64,000 nt of DNA. Source: Rhizopus sp. PT2906 (Eukaryota > Mucoromycota > Mucoromycetes > Mucorales > Rhizopodaceae). Positions 46,007 to 58,622 of this stretch are shown one piece after another. Within the stretch, counting starts at the first letter, position 1. Each line of letters starts with the position of its first letter. Below the pieces are notes generated by a model that worked only from the letters and a program-made list of their open reading frames with translations, was not told the DNA's origin and did no database searches. Where the stretch lies: positions 1-64,000 of the forward strand of contig JAMYHX010000157.1 in the NCBI GenBank assembly GCA_025529335.1. Direction: 5' to 3'. The position numbers and the translations under genes were made by a program.

Positions 46007-46868
46007 CTATTCAGCCTTTTCCTCCTTCTTTTCTTCTCCTACTACTTTCTCCTCAGCCTTAACTTCTTCACCCTTAGCTTCTTCAGTCTTTGGTGTTTCG
46101 TTTTCCTTCTTTGTTCTCTTGTTTTGTCTTGACTTGGGATCATTACGCTTTCTCTTATTTGTTCTTTCAGGTTGTTGTCTGAATGCGTTAAAGTTCTTCT
46201 TCTTTCTCTTCATGGGTTGACCTTTATATTCTTCTTCCTTTAATTTATGATATTCAGGTCTATATAAAATAGCAAGATTATGACCATCAAATTCAACTTC
46301 CTTCAATTCAGCAACCTTCTTTGCAGCTTCAGGGTTTTCGAATTCAATGTAGGCAGAACCCTTGAACTTTTTGGTGTCATCGTGCTTCTTTAAACGAATA
46401 GCAAGTACTTTAGCCTTTTCATTAAAGAAATCTTCCATTTTATCTTGAAGTTCAATCAAAGCATCAACTGGCTTTTCTGCGCCTTCATCGACCAAAGGTA
46501 AACCCTTGACGTGGATAGAACGAGAGACATGGTCCTGTTTGACGACTTCACCCTTTCTTCTGATGTTTTTATTTTCAACGTCAAGCTCATAAATGTCGCT
46601 TTCTTCTTCCTTGAGAGCATTCAAGACAGCTTGTTCATCTTCAGTAATCATTCTGACCTTTTTGAAGCCTGCAATGATGGACAAGGGAATCCCTATAGAT
46701 TATATACGCGTCAATACAATTTTTTTTTTTTTTTGAAACCAATCGCTTACAGTGGTTCTCTGCATTTGCGTGAAGAGTCCAGAGATATTTGTCATATGGA
46801 AGGTTAGAGTCTGAAAAGTAAAAGTTGACCTGCTTGCGGATCTTTTGGTTATCAGTCAAAGGTGCCAT
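46007..46868 (-). CDS. La protein (LHP1/SSB homologue)
   Basis: Two exons (46751-46868, 46007-46692) join to 267 residues. The La motif (about 5-95; QVNFYFSDSNLPYDKYLW, then HWIPLSIIAGFKKVRMI) is followed by an RRM (about 110-190; SIHVKGLPL, KGSAYIEFEN) and a very basic then acidic tail with repeated EE/KK units. La binds the 3' oligo-U end of new RNA polymerase III transcripts and protects them in the nucleus. The length equals that of yeast Lhp1 (275). The short tail lacks a second RRM, as in yeast and unlike animals. The intron has an A/T run (46720-46734). Confidence 0.94.
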
Positions 46869-47429
46869 GATATTTTTTATTGAATAAAGAAAAGAAAAAA
46901 AGAAAAAAGAAAAACTGGCATATATTCGTCTTCTTCGCAGGTGGCTTAAATCGTCCTTTTTGATCTACAGCACGCGTACATATGCATAGACGCGCATGCG
47001 CGTAAATGAGAATCCACACACTATGAAATAAGCCACATAAAATTATTGTCGTTTCATTAGACCAAAAACAGAGTCATATGACGATGTCCTTTGCATAGAT
47101 GCTCTTTTCCGTTTGACATTGTATCCAGCATTGTACCTTCGTCTACCAAGTTGTTGTTTCCATTATCAATTAATTATTATCCAATCACGTTTTACTTGTC
47201 TTGATAACGCTTAAGCTGTTGTATAAAAGAAGAGACATGTACAGTCATGATATCCATTTGCAGAAAAAGGACATTGAATGTTTTCTCTTATAAATAATTA
47301 ATAGACATTTTTTAACATCAAGTACATAATAGCCTTTATTAGATACATTTGCTGTTATTTTTTCTTTCAAATGCATTTGTTATTGTTTTATAGAGCAGAC
47401 ATTAAAAAATGGATACACAATTATATTTA
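46869..47429. other. Spacer, La promoter / Zn2Cys6 3' flank
   Basis: The 561-bp gap between two minus-strand genes includes the La promoter (A/G-rich block 46878-46915, CT-rich on the coding strand) and a small GC palindrome with alternating purine-pyrimidine sequence (GCGCATGCGC, about 46995). AATAAA-type signals for the Zn2Cys6 gene lie at its right end. No gene is seen. Confidence 0.4.
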
Positions 47430-48884
47430 TTATTGATTCTTTATAAGCTTTGGTCGACCACGAGGCTTATGTTGTACATCTTTACAACCAACCTTACCGG
47501 TAGCAATACACCGACGACAAGGTCTCATGTCGTCACAGCGTAGATGAGATCTCTTACAATGATTACAGGCTTTATCTACGTTTTTCCCCTTTTTTATTTG
47601 TACACCTAAAGTGAGCGCCTTGGCTTTTTGCTTTAACAACAGCTGTTTGTCCTCTTCAGTTTCTTGTGCGGTAAAATCTTCATGCTCTGTATCAGCCAGA
47701 TCGCTTTCAAGGGTTAGTAAAGAGCTTAGGCTATCCGACACTTTCATAGACCTTTTGAGGTTACTTGAAAGTGATGATAGGGAAGAAGAAGCCGTCATAA
47801 GACAGAGGCTATTAGAACTTTTACTCTTCTCAGGTAAACGAAAAGGTGTGCTTTTTCGTCGACCTGTCTTTGGTTTTGACTTTTTCGAGGTAACTGCTTG
47901 GATGTTTGGCATTGACTTGCGGTATTTGTGAGCGTTAGCAAGAGATGTTGTTGTTGTTGTTGTCGTCGATGACGATGACGACGCGGATGCAGCAACGGCA
48001 GCAGCTGCGGTTGCTATATTTGCTATATTCGCAGCCATTGTCGTTTGACCATTAGGCAAGGTCCAGTCATCAAAGAGAGAGCTATTGATCGCAGTGGTCG
48101 AAAAGGGCTTCTTGATCTTGATAGTGAGTTTCGCTTGATTATCCGAATGAAACGTGTTTGTTGAAGCTGTTACGTTATAGAAAGGCCACTCGTCTTCAGA
48201 GAATATATCATCATCATTGCCTCCTTCGTCATCACCTTCGCCGCCGCCATCCTCTTCTTCATCTTCATCGTCTTCGTCCTCGTCTTCCTCATCTTCCAAA
48301 TCACTATCTTCGAATACAGCCGGAGGCATATAGTTGTCCAGATAGCCATATGGATCTTCACTGTAGGGAAACAGTGTTGAATGGTGGATGGAGTCTCTCT
48401 TTGCCACAAACGAGTTAATGTCCTACAGAGACGTGTTACATACATATACACATAATCGACCACACACACACACACACACACACAAAAAAAAACTTCCTAG
48501 ATATCTTACATTGAGATTAACGTAGGCTCGAGAATTACCAGGTGATTTTACGATATTATCTGTAGGATCATTATATATCCAGCTGTATGACTCCTTTTGC
48601 TGATCTATGGTTTGTTGTAAAGAATCGTCATAGGCAATTCCTAGAGGAGCATCACAAATGATCGCGTCTTTAAGAATAGGTTTATCAAGAGGATGGTTAT
48701 TATACTCGTAGGGTTGAAGACAGTTTAAGTAAAGTTTATTATATGAATCTAGAGTATCATAGATAGCGGTGGAATCATCAACGTCATCGTCTTTTGCTAT
48801 AAATTTGCTTGACAATTCATCGGAACTTTCTGCTTCGGAGTCTTCGAGATTTATCAATTGAGAGTAGATCAAAGGAGAGTCCAT
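47430..48884 (-). CDS. Zn2Cys6 transcription factor with C-terminal zinc cluster
   Basis: Two exons (48510-48884, 47430-48422) join to 455 residues. The protein starts with an acidic domain, then a long Asp/Glu run (about 155-185), Ala, Ser and Thr runs, and a Ser-rich region. The zinc cluster lies near the C-terminus (about 410-440), ACNHCKRSHLRCDDMRPCRRC, followed by an AT-hook-like PRGRPKL. The cysteine spacing and Ser-His-Leu-Arg pattern resemble the ERT1/AcuK class that controls gluconeogenesis, but no PAS domain is seen, so that link is weak. A cluster at the C-terminus is uncommon in ascomycetes. The intron has a CA repeat (48461-48484). Confidence 0.88.
48461..48484. repeat. (CA)n microsatellite in intron
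   Basis: Twelve CA units lie in the single intron of the Zn2Cys6 gene (TG on the coding strand), followed by an A run. Length variation here would not change the protein. Confidence 0.85.
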
Positions 48885-49936
48885 GAAAAAGAAAAAATAT
48901 ATAATACAATACTAATTATTAACGGGTCAATAAAGAAGAAGAAGAAGAAGAAGAGAGAAAAAGACGGGAGAAATGGGAGAAAGTAATGGATTGCAAGAAA
49001 GCCGACTGACAGTTACAATATATTAAGGGACCGAGAAAAAAGCATTCTTCAAGGTCCTCCATTTGATCGAAATTTAAAAATAATATGTTTCAAAACATAA
49101 AACAATATAATCTTTTTGACCCTGTTGTTTATGCATGTATATCTTTTGTCCTTAAAAGAGATACACAAAGAAGAAGTAGGGGGGTGGGGCAAAGGGGACA
49201 CTTAATTTCCCTTTTGGTTGAGCCTCCTGTCTCCTTAAAATCAGAAAATAAATCACATATTTAATCTCATTTTTGCCCTTTTTTTTTATTTATTTATTAA
49301 GCCATACACATATAACATACACTCCAAGAGTAGCTTTCTTTACTCTTTTTACTTGACTTTTTCTTTAAAATATCGTTACATGATATTAAGATGGCCTTTT
49401 AATACAAGAATGCATAGCTCGTTCAATAACAAATGCACCCATATTTAAGTGAAAATAAAAAAAGTTGTTAATATTGATTTTCTGCTATTTCCAATCTCAT
49501 TCCTTTCTCCAAAAAACAATGAGAGTGTACATCACTTTAGAGCTTCGTCATAGATGAATTCTATTTGAATAACAACTATGGTGGGGTAAAATAATAGTAG
49601 TAGCAGGAAAACATTTGCGTCATGATCAAGTGTTGTGTTAAACTCGAAGTAACAGATGATATGTGACAAAGAAAAAGCCAAAGAGAAAGAAATAAAGTGA
49701 GATCCATTCTATGCTTATGTGTTCAATAACTGTGCTTTATTTATTTTTTATTTTTTTTTGCCGTGCTCTTTTCTTATTACTATTCTTTTCCCTAAATCTA
49801 CGCATAATTTATATCAATTAACAAATATATAAGACTCCAAAGGGGAATATAAAGAATATATAAGAAAATCATATAAAAACAGTTTGTTTGCTTTACATGT
49901 CTCTTTCATTTTTGCAGTTACGGATCAAAGACATAT
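48885..49936. other. Spacer, Zn2Cys6 promoter / NIP30 3' flank
   Basis: About 1 kb of AT-rich sequence with a GAA repeat (48937-48953, the TTC leader of the Zn2Cys6 gene), a G-rich patch (49179-49197) and several T runs. The frames in the right part (49888 onward on the plus strand) are shadows of the NIP30 gene. No gene is seen. Confidence 0.45.
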
Positions 49937-50650
49937 CTAATCATCCTCTTCATCATCACTGTAGGCTGCCAGTAAAGAAAGGGACCCATTTCCACTTGTC
50001 TTGGCTCGTTTTGTCGCTGAATTATCTTCCTTTTTCACCTCTTTCTTCTCTTCTTCCTTTTCTTTGTTCTCTTCTTCGTCTTCTCTACCTCGTTTCTTTA
50101 TCACTACAAGGTTCTTATATTTATTTTTCTTTTGAAGTTGTCGTTTTTGTCCCACGGACGTTGTAGCTGTGTTTGTCTTTGTTGTTGTTGTTGTTGTTGC
50201 TGTTGTTGCTGTAATAGTAGCAGTTGTTGTAGCTGTCGAATTTCTTGCACTTTCAACTTCTTGACGAAACTTTTCCAGTTCTAATTGTTCATTGCGCTTT
50301 CTCTCTTCTTCCTTTTTCCTTTTTTCTTCAGATAATGTCTTAAAGTACTCTGCCTCCTCTTCATCGATACGTTTAATATGGTTTGATAAACGAGATTCTT
50401 CTGCAAATTGTTCTTCGCGTAGCATCCTTTGTTCTTGAAGACGTTCATAAAGTGTTCTTGGATCATAATCTTGTGCTTTAACTTTTTTGGGAGGATAATT
50501 TTAGATAAACTCGCGCACGAGAGAGAAAGAGAGAAAGAACTCTCTATAAATTATACCTTCTGAAGTCTTCTTATCTGATTCTAATGCTTGCTCTGTATTA
50601 GCTTGCACAATAGCACGAGCGACAAAGGAACTTTTTATATTAAATGACAT
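49937..50650 (-). CDS. NIP30/FAM192A-like protein (PSME3IP1 family)
   Basis: Two exons (50557-50650, 49937-50481) join to 212 residues. The N-terminal NIP30 domain is clear: SSFVARA, then DYDPRTLYERLQEQRMLREE and HIKRIDEEEAEYF, forming long helices. The rest is a charged coiled coil, a Thr/Ala run encoded by repeats, a basic nuclear signal (KKRGRED) and an acidic end (SDDEEDD). The human protein binds the nuclear proteasome activator PA28-gamma and modulates 20S proteasome function; in fungi, which often lack PA28, the role is unclear. The start is 169 bp from the RBM26/27 start on the other strand. Confidence 0.85.
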
Positions 50651-50819
50651 GTTTGAATGTAAAGAAATGTATGTCTCGCTCTGTGTCTAAGTTCTGTCTC
50701 TTGTGTCAACGCAAGTCACGGTGACGTATTATTCATTTTTTTTTTAAAGCAACATATTCCACAGCATACAGTTGCCTTATATTTTTTTTTTTTTTTCTTT
50801 TTGCAAGTTTCACGCAACA

Positions 50820-53054
50820 ATGTCTACGAGTGCTGAAGATTTAGAAGAATTTGTTTGTAATGAAGTTGCTTCACTGTAAATTTAAACTAGAGAGAAATAA
50901 AAGTTTGTAGATACTAACGTGTATATTAGCTGTGATGCTGATCCTAAAGTGCTGGCTCAGTATATCATTGCACTCATTGGCAATGGTGAACGAAACGATG
51001 CCCTAAGAGCTTCCTTGGAAGACAAACTCAAGGAATTCTTTGATGATCGTAAGTTAAACTTTTTTTTCTTTTCTCTTTATATTCATTAGCATTGATAGAA
51101 ACGACACCTTTCATTGACCGTTTGTTTAAAAAATTTAATGATATTGATGGCAACAGTAAGCCATCCAAAGAAAGCTCTGATCGTTTCAACACTTATTCTG
51201 ACGAGGAAGACGACGATGGCGACCGTAACTTCAAGCATAGACGCCAACGATCTGAATCTCGAGACAGAACGGACATGCCTGAACAGATGAAACGTCGTTA
51301 TCCCGATGACAACGCACAGCCTTCTGCCAAATATTTCCGTAGCAATAACAGTGATGATAGGAGAAATCCTTATAATATACCATCTGGTAGCTATTCATCT
51401 TATGATAGAGGAAGAGGTCGAGGCGGTAACCGTGGAAACATTGGATCTAATCGACCCATGTCAAAGCCTCCGATGTGTCGCGATTATATTGGTAAGAAAA
51501 ACTTGTACAGTTTGTTGGAATATGGGCATTGAATTGACATCTTTTATTATAGAAAAAGGATACTGCATGAAAGGTGATATGTGTCCTTATGATCACGGCC
51601 GAGATCGAATTATCGTGGAGGATGCGGCCAAGACCAACTATATGCCTAATCTTCCTAGTGGAGCTCCTGTACCTGCCGGCCGAGGCATGCCTAATCAACA
51701 ATTCGCTGGTGGTGCGAATGACGCGTATGATCCAGAACGAGCCTCTTTGCTGCCAACTAACAACATGATGCCTGGTCTTGGACACCGTAGAGGTGGCAGT
51801 CGTGGTGGACGTGGCGGACGTGGAGGTTATCGTCACCAGAACGTGAACCCTACGAACACAACATTGACAGTCGAAAAGATTCCACCAGAATTTTGCCAGA
51901 TTGCTACTGTTAATGAGTTTTTCTCAAAGTTTGGTACCATTACTAATATTAGTGTACAGCCTCATGCTCAGAAAGCAATTATTCAGTATAGCACCCGAGC
52001 TGAAGCAGAGAGAGCATATACCTGTCCTGATGCTGTTTTTGATAATCGATTCGTCAAGGTTTATTGGAATAAGGAAGAAAGTGCCCCTGCAACTGGTGCC
52101 AATGCTCCTACAGCTGCCAAGGAGCCACAGCTACAGAAGCCAAAGACAAGTGAGCCTGACCCAGAGGTCGTTGCTGCTCGTGCTGCAGAACTTGCTAAAA
52201 TAAGAGAAGAAAAACAAAAGAAACACCAAGAACATATGAAGGCCATTTTAGAGCTTCAAAAGAAGAGAGAGCAGCAGTTGGAACAGCAAATTGCAGAACA
52301 GAAACGATTGCTGGAAAAGTTATCTGGCAACCCCAACATGAGTATAGAGGAGAAAGCCGAGATTCTGAAACAGCTCAAGAGTGTTCAATCTGCCATTGAA
52401 GATAGTCAAAAACCAATAACTGCTAGCACGGCTACTGCCCCAGTCGAAGCGACAACGACAACAACGACAACAGATGGAAAGGATGCTACATCAGCGGAAC
52501 TCAAGAAAAAACTCGAGCTATTAGAAGCAGAGGTAATAATAATAATAGTGAATATTGAAGTGCATCTATACTCATGTAAAAAAAAAAAAGGCTGCTATGT
52601 TAGGTGTCAATACCAGCCAAGCCTATCCCGGTCGTGGCGGCTTTTATGGTAGAGGTCGAGGCAGTTGGCCCCGTGCAAGAGGTGGTTTTGCTAGAATGAC
52701 ATTAGATAATCGACCTACAAAGATCATAGTTAAAGATATTCCTCAAGATGCTACTGAGGAGGAATTGCGTCAACATTTTGAAGTAAGTTATTATTGTGTA
52801 TGATTTCATATATCTGATACACATGTTTATCATAGCAATATGGTGCAGTTACCTTGTTTGAAAAGAAAGAGTCTGAATTAGTTGTTCAATATGCACAGAG
52901 ATTTGTAGCCGAGAAAGCAATGTCATTTGGGCCCAATTTTGCAAAGGGCAAACTTCAACTTGCTTGGTCTACTGAACCAAAAAGTGAATCCAACACTACA
53001 CCGAATACTCCTAATAATACACCAAATCCTGCTGCTACAGAAGCATCATCATGA
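50820..53054 (+). CDS. RBM26/RBM27-like RNA-binding protein (Rmn1 family)
   Basis: Six exons (50820-50875, 50930-51048, 51090-51491, 51553-52532, 52591-52782, 52836-53054) join to 655 residues. A PWI-like helical domain (about 5-60) is followed by an Arg/Asp/Ser-rich part, a CCCH finger (CRDYIEKGYCMKGDMCPYDH), an RGG stretch (GGSRGGRGGRGG), an RRM (about 280-350; TTLTVEKIPPEFC), a coiled coil (about 390-460) and a second RRM (TKIIVKDIPQDA). In human PAXT and S. pombe MTREC, relatives guide nuclear polyadenylated RNAs to the exosome. With SKI3 at the left end, the window has both nuclear and cytoplasmic exosome adaptors. The second RRM is split by an intron. Confidence 0.9.
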
Positions 53055-53168
53055 AGAAGGAAAAAAGAAAAAGAAAATAAAAGAGGAAGTCATGTTAAGG
53101 TCTATCTAAATCCATCTTGTACATAACGTTTTTTTTTCTTTATAAAAATAAAGCTTCCCTTATTCTTT

Positions 53169-53785
53169 TTATTGTGCTGCAAATTCGAGTATTTCCTTTG
53201 GTTTGATAAATGATAACCAATCTGAGGCAGTGTTTGGCAATAAACCCATCGAATTGACTCTGTAGATACCAAGTAAGACAACAATGACTTGAAGACCAAT
53301 GAAGGAGAGCTTGGGTAGAGTCAAATCTGACTCTTTTGACTCGAATCGACTAAAGGCTGACAATGGAAAAAAGGGTTTAGTTTGAAAAAGAGAGAGACAT
53401 TAAAAAGGAATATTTACTTTCTTGAACAGACATGATTGCTTTGATAGGTTGAATAAAGAGCATAGTCGCAGTGATGACCACTGAAAAGATTTGTAGACTA
53501 TTTCCTGACATGTACATCATGAATAAACTCATGGGTATAGACTTGGCTGGTGCTAATGCTACATCCCAAGCTCTTTTCATTTTTAATTCTGCTTGACCGT
53601 GTCTATCAAGGACAGGAGCTGTCTTTTCTGATCTTGAATGCTTTTGGGATGTGGAAGGTTTGAAGCCGCGAGGGCTGGGCAGCTTACTAAACAGACATGA
53701 GCAACATGTTTCAAACATAGGTAAAACAAGCAAACCTTGAGCTATTATTAGCAAGTGAAGAGTAGTTGATGGTCCAGTTTGACAT
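53169..53785 (-). CDS. EMC4: ER membrane protein complex subunit 4 (EMC4/TMEM85)
   Basis: Three exons (53736-53785, 53418-53686, 53169-53356) join to 168 residues. The conserved core is RAWDVALAPAKSIPMSLFMM, then YMSGNSLQIF and QPIKAIMSVQ, and near the end YRVNSMGLLPNTASDWLSF. These are the EMC4 hallmarks. The EMC inserts tail-anchored and multi-span proteins into the ER membrane; EMC4 helps form the cytosolic vestibule and part of the membrane cavity. Length fits the family (about 180). The first intron has a weak donor (GTTTGC). Confidence 0.93.
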
Positions 53786-53872
53786 TAAGAAAAAGAAAAG
53801 GAAAAAAAAAAAGAGATTAAAAATTAAAATTTATTAAGTGTGTAAAAAGAAAGAATTGCTGCATTAATTAAA

Positions 53873-54493
53873 TTAATAATAAGTGTAGAAACCTTGGTGC
53901 CAAGCACAACCGATGATTGCCAGAGAAATTCCATAGAAAGTCAAAGAATAAAGCAATCGAAGGTAACGATGCTCATAAGAGGCTTCAACAAAGAAATAGA
54001 TAACAGCAAATGCAAAGAAGATCCAGGCAAGGATCATTACTGCTCTGGTAGAGCCATGAGCAAAAGTGTTGATGGTAAGAACAGACAAGAGCATAAGAAC
54101 AAGGTCACGAAGCATATCATGAGCACGGTTCAGACGGTTAAACACGCCCACGGACCAAGCAGGAGCAGCAAGGAATTTCTTTTGGTTCTGAGCTGCAGTC
54201 GTATTGGTTGCAGCACCAGCCTCTGGATCAGTGGAGGGTGGAGCAGTAGGGTCCACAGCGTTAGCAGTAGTAGCAGTATTAGCATTAGTGGTAGTATTAG
54301 TAGCGTGGCCAGCAGGTTGAATGACGTGTGAGCCATCACCACCAAAGGCATTACGAATAAACCAAGAGAAGCCCCAGAGAACCCAGAGAGTAGTGAAAGC
54401 AATCCATGTTACGCGAACATGCCAATCAGCCAAAAAGACGTTGACTGGTAAGAAGTCTTGTACAATGTGTGGTTGGGCAGTATTAGAATCCAT
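53873..54493 (-). CDS. Multi-span membrane protein, unknown family
   Basis: A single-exon frame of 206 residues starting MDSNTAQPH. One helix (about 28-48; WIAFTTLWVLWGFSWF) is followed by a loop of about 50 residues rich in Thr, Asn and Ala, then three more helices (about 118-138, 145-165, 178-198). The arrangement of four helices with short termini resembles MARVEL- or DUP-like proteins, but no motif settles it. The upstream Met at 54532 is less likely because the ATG used here is followed by a polar N-terminus and separated from a hydrophobic leader. Confidence 0.65.
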   Translation of the reverse strand: MDSNTAQPHIVQDFLPVNVFLADWHVRVTWIAFTTLWVLWGFSWFIRNAFGGDGSHVIQPAGHATNTTTNANTATTANAVDPTAPPSTDPEAGAATNTTAAQNQKKFLAAPAWSVGVFNRLNRAHDMLRDLVLMLLSVLTINTFAHGSTRAVMILAWIFFAFAVIYFFVEASYEHRYLRLLYSLTFYGISLAIIGCAWHQGFYTYY

Positions 54494-54970
54494 AATTGGA
54501 GATAAAAAATTAATAATCAATGTTTTGAACAAAGTCGAGTGTTTGTAGCCTTTTATATATATTTGACTGCAAACCCCTACACAGCATTTTTTAATAGAAC
54601 AAAAAAAAAATATGAAACGCTTGTTGAGCCTGTTTCAAACGAATATTCACAGGATGGGAAAGATATTTTGTTATACTGTCTATTTTCTTTTTTTTACACT
54701 CTTTGATATGCTTCTCTTTCTTTATTGTTTGCAAGAAATAAGATAATTATTGGGGGTCTATAGAAATTGGAAGTTTATATCAAGATCAAATCTATTGAAT
54801 AAAACTGATATTCAGGAGGTGAGCTTATCATTACGCGTAATTCTATCATCATCATTAAAAAAAAAAGTGAAACACGCACTGGAAATGGCATTTATATCAA
54901 GAGGGGTTTAATCTTTTTTTTTTTTACACGTAGAATAACTCTATCAGATACTATCATGATCCATAGTATA
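54494..54970. other. Spacer, promoter of the membrane protein / HRQ1 3' flank
   Basis: The 477-bp gap is AT-rich with a TATA-like TATATATA block at 54554-54563 (on the minus strand upstream of the four-helix gene) and several A/T runs. Its right part is the 3' UTR of HRQ1. No gene is seen. Confidence 0.4.
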
Positions 54971-57900
54971 TCAACCTTTCAAAGCACGTAAAATGATTAG
55001 AGCACCTTCTTTGGATATGACTTGATTATGTTCTGAGCAATTAAGCAAATGTACACCTAAAAAGAATAAAATAAGCAACAAAAAAACCCTTGAAAATTTG
55101 ATCTATAAAACTTACAAGACGTGCATCCTTCTTCGCATGGGCATGTATCGATCTGTTGTAGACATGCTTGCAAGATTTGGTCAAAGAATTTATATACTTG
55201 TCTCATAATACCACATGGTTCTGCTTCATAGATGGATATCCTGTATTCATAATAAGACATATACACAGTGGTTGTCTTTATTCTTTTTACCTTATTGGTC
55301 TGGGCCTCGTCGCATGGGGGTTTTTACATTCAGTTCGAATATTCCCAGCAGCAAACGAGGTATAACGAGGTAATACTGATATCAGGCAATGCGCTAAAAA
55401 TAAGATTTAAAATCATGTGTTGAATGATGTGATTAAGCCCTTACATGCAGCATGAACTGCGGCCATTGGATCTATATCAAGTTTCCTTAGTTGGTCAATG
55501 GCTGTTGCAGGGGCATCTGTCCATACACCGTTCGAGTGTGTGATGATAGGGTCCATATAGACGTCATGTGAATCTATGATACGATTTCTCTTGTCAATTC
55601 TATAATAACCAAATACAGTTGTAGATACTATATATATATATATATATATTATAAAATCAGCTATCGTCATTTCCTTCATTTACATATACCTTTGACTTCA
55701 CCATAGGATATAAAATTATTCGTATTTGCTATATGTCGACTACTTTCTGTCCTTATAGCATCTACATCTGTATAATCTCGCTGAGTCGTCGTCCAGTCCA
55801 CTCTCACAAAGTGTACTTTGGCATATCTTTGATCAATATTACACTCCTCAACTAGGAAAGTTCTCCCTTGATGAATAAAGATTGCACCTTCATATATCTC
55901 AAACCCTGCCCGATAAACTTCAATTTCTTCCAAAATTATATGCCTGTTATCTGTCACATCAATCACAACAAACGTATCTTCGCTTGCATTACGGATACTG
56001 ACATACTGAGAAGGATAAGGTCTAAAACGAGGATCAGGCCTATAGATCTACAAGAATGCATAAGAATGGAAAAAGAAACACAAAATTATTTTATATCTTA
56101 CTCCTTCACCAATTGGTTTAAGGTGTTTGTTACATATTTCCTTGATATCTGTACCAAAGTACGTTTCATCATCTGGCAAGCGGATAGGGAGCTCTTCTGC
56201 AGCACATTGTAGGTGACTTTCTAAAGCAATGGAGCTTTCTAATTCAAGGGCCAAGGCATCTGGTTGTTTATTAAAGAGTTCTAAAGGATGGGCCTAAAAA
56301 ACAGAATCTGTTAAAAACATTTTTTTTTCTGCCCTGCTTTTTGCTTACTGCATAATACTGATCCAAAGGATGTTTGTCTGTTATAACAAAAGAGAGAGAA
56401 TCCGTATTTCTTCTACCAGATCTACCAGATTGTTGCCACTATACACAAATGGTAAAACTTGTGCTTTTTAAAAGAAAAAGAAAAACTTACCATAGCAGAT
56501 ATTGACCAAGGTACACCAACCATAAGTACAGCATCTGTCATTGCACGTTTTATACATCAGCAGCAAGTATCGTATTAAATTATTCACATTTACCTAAACT
56601 GCCAATATCAACACCCAGTTCTAGAGCGTTCGTTGCAATTACCGCCAATAGCTCACCACTAAACAGCTTTTCCTCAATCCTCCGTCTCTCACCGGGCGTA
56701 TACCCTCCTCGATAAGACATTACTTTCTGCAATACATGTCCCTTTTGCTTCTTTTCTAAACTCTCACGTACATGCTTCATCAAAAGTTCACACGACTTAC
56801 GCGTCTTACAAAAAGTAATAACTCGCACCTTATTTTCCAAGAGGTATTCCAAAAGCAGGGCGCCTTCGGCTACAGCACCTCTTCGTTCCGATTTGGGATC
56901 ATGTGGGTTCGTCAGAGAAGGGTTCCAGATAATGAATTCCTAAATAAAGAAAAAAAAAAAAGAATCAGATATCTTTTTAATGGATAAAAAATGCTTATAC
57001 TTTTTGTCCATGGGGTGCACCATCTTGATTCACCAGTTTGATATTATTTACACCAAATAGTGTAGTCATATGCTATAGAATATATACATGCATATTAGTG
57101 GGGTGTTGAATAAAATGAGAGAGACCCTTACTGTCTCGGGATTAGCGATGGTGGCGCTACATGAAATGAACTGATAATCATCGTTTCCAAAAGAATCACA
57201 TAATCTACGCAATCTGCGCATAATAAAGGCAATATGGGACCCAAAGAGCCCATTATAGACATGTAGTTCTATAAAAATTCCAAATTAATATAGCCCAAAC
57301 AAACATATGTCCAACTTACCATCAACGACAACGTATTTTAAAGACAAGAGAAACGTCTTCCATCGGTTATTGTTTGGTAAAATGGCATGATGTAGCATAT
57401 CAGGGTTTGTGAATATAACACTGGCATTATCTCTTATATATGCACGCTGATCATGAGGTGTATCGCCATCAAAGGTTGAAATCTATGTATAAACACATAT
57501 TTAGTCTGCCTTTTTTTGTGTTAAAGAGAGAATAAAGGTATACCATAATGTCTTGTAAGGAGGGTATACAGCTCAACATATCTTGCAAAGAGCGTTTTTG
57601 GTCTTGGGCTAATGCTTTGGTCGGAAATATGAATAAAGACTTTTTCGATGGATCCTTTAATAAACTTTCTAGGACAGGTATCTGATAGATCAAGGATTTG
57701 CCACTAATATCTATGGCTCAGCAAAAGGAGGGGAAGCCTTTTAAATAATAATTACCTTGCTGTGGAAGTAGAGACGATAACATGTTTGTCATCGCGTAAA
57801 CCTTGAATTGCTTCGGTTTGATGTAAATATAATGTTTGAATACCCTTTTTACACAGAGCGTCCTTTATTTCGTTTGATAAGTCAAGGTCACCAAAAACAG

Positions 57901-58622
57901 GTAATTTTGCAGAAAAGGTCTTTTGGTTATCTGATTTCTCAAGTTGACCATCATAAAATGGCCATGACCTTAACCCATTCAGAGCATAAGTGACTGAACC
58001 AACGTTGGGCTCAATAGGATCAAGCCAATTGTCGTCATCATCCAGTGGAATATAGATGGGCATGGTATTCTCAACTTGCTTTAATATATGATCGCTTGGG
58101 TCAAGATCCTAATATATATATATATATAATGTATACATAAAGACTGCACGCACAAAGAAAAAAAAGGGGGGCATCTGTTACCTCTTCTTGACAGCGATTT
58201 AAGAATGTAGTTAAAGCTGTTTGAAACAATTTGCTCTGGTGCTCTATATGTTTTTTTATGACATTTGGCTTTACAACTGGCATACTGTTGTCTTTAGACC
58301 ACCAGTCCTGATTATTGCCTGTAAACTTTTTGCAAATAGGTTTACCAAACTGTATTTCAAGAACATCGTGACTAATATAGTTGAATTGAACGAAGTTTGG
58401 AATGATCACATTAATGGCAGCAAGATCTTGTAATGTGAGATCTTGTATTGATTTCTGTATGGTTTGTAAAGTGATTGAGGTCGTCAATTTGGCATCACAA
58501 AAAGCATAAAACACATTCACTCGCTCAAACTTGCTTTTCAAGTCTTTGAGTGGTTCTGGTAATTCTGTTTTAGCTTTCTTCTTCTCTTCGCCATGGCTGC
58601 CTGAAGAAGCTCTTTTTGGCAT
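54971..58622 (-). CDS. HRQ1: RecQ4-like helicase HRQ1
   Basis: About 15 exons from ATG 58622 (MPKRASS) to the stop at 54971. The N-terminal part has no recognised domain. The SF2 helicase motifs run in order: STSTA-SGKSL (Walker A, split by an intron), IFPTKALAQDQ, FTNPDML, VVVDELH (DExH-type box, split), ISCSATI, RVITFCKTRKSCE, ATNALELGVDIG and QQSGRSGRR. The C-terminal DUF1998-type region carries the zinc-binding cysteines DTCPCEEGCTSC and HLLNC near the end. HRQ1 unwinds 3'-5' and acts in crosslink repair and telomere maintenance. An upstream Met in the same frame at 58679 begins a Lys/Phe-rich leader and was not used. Several exon borders were checked, not all. Confidence 0.92.

Noticed and set aside
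47611..47931. Plus-strand 106-codon frame in the Zn2Cys6 region
   Set aside because: Shadow of the Ser-rich coding part of the minus-strand gene; no motif.
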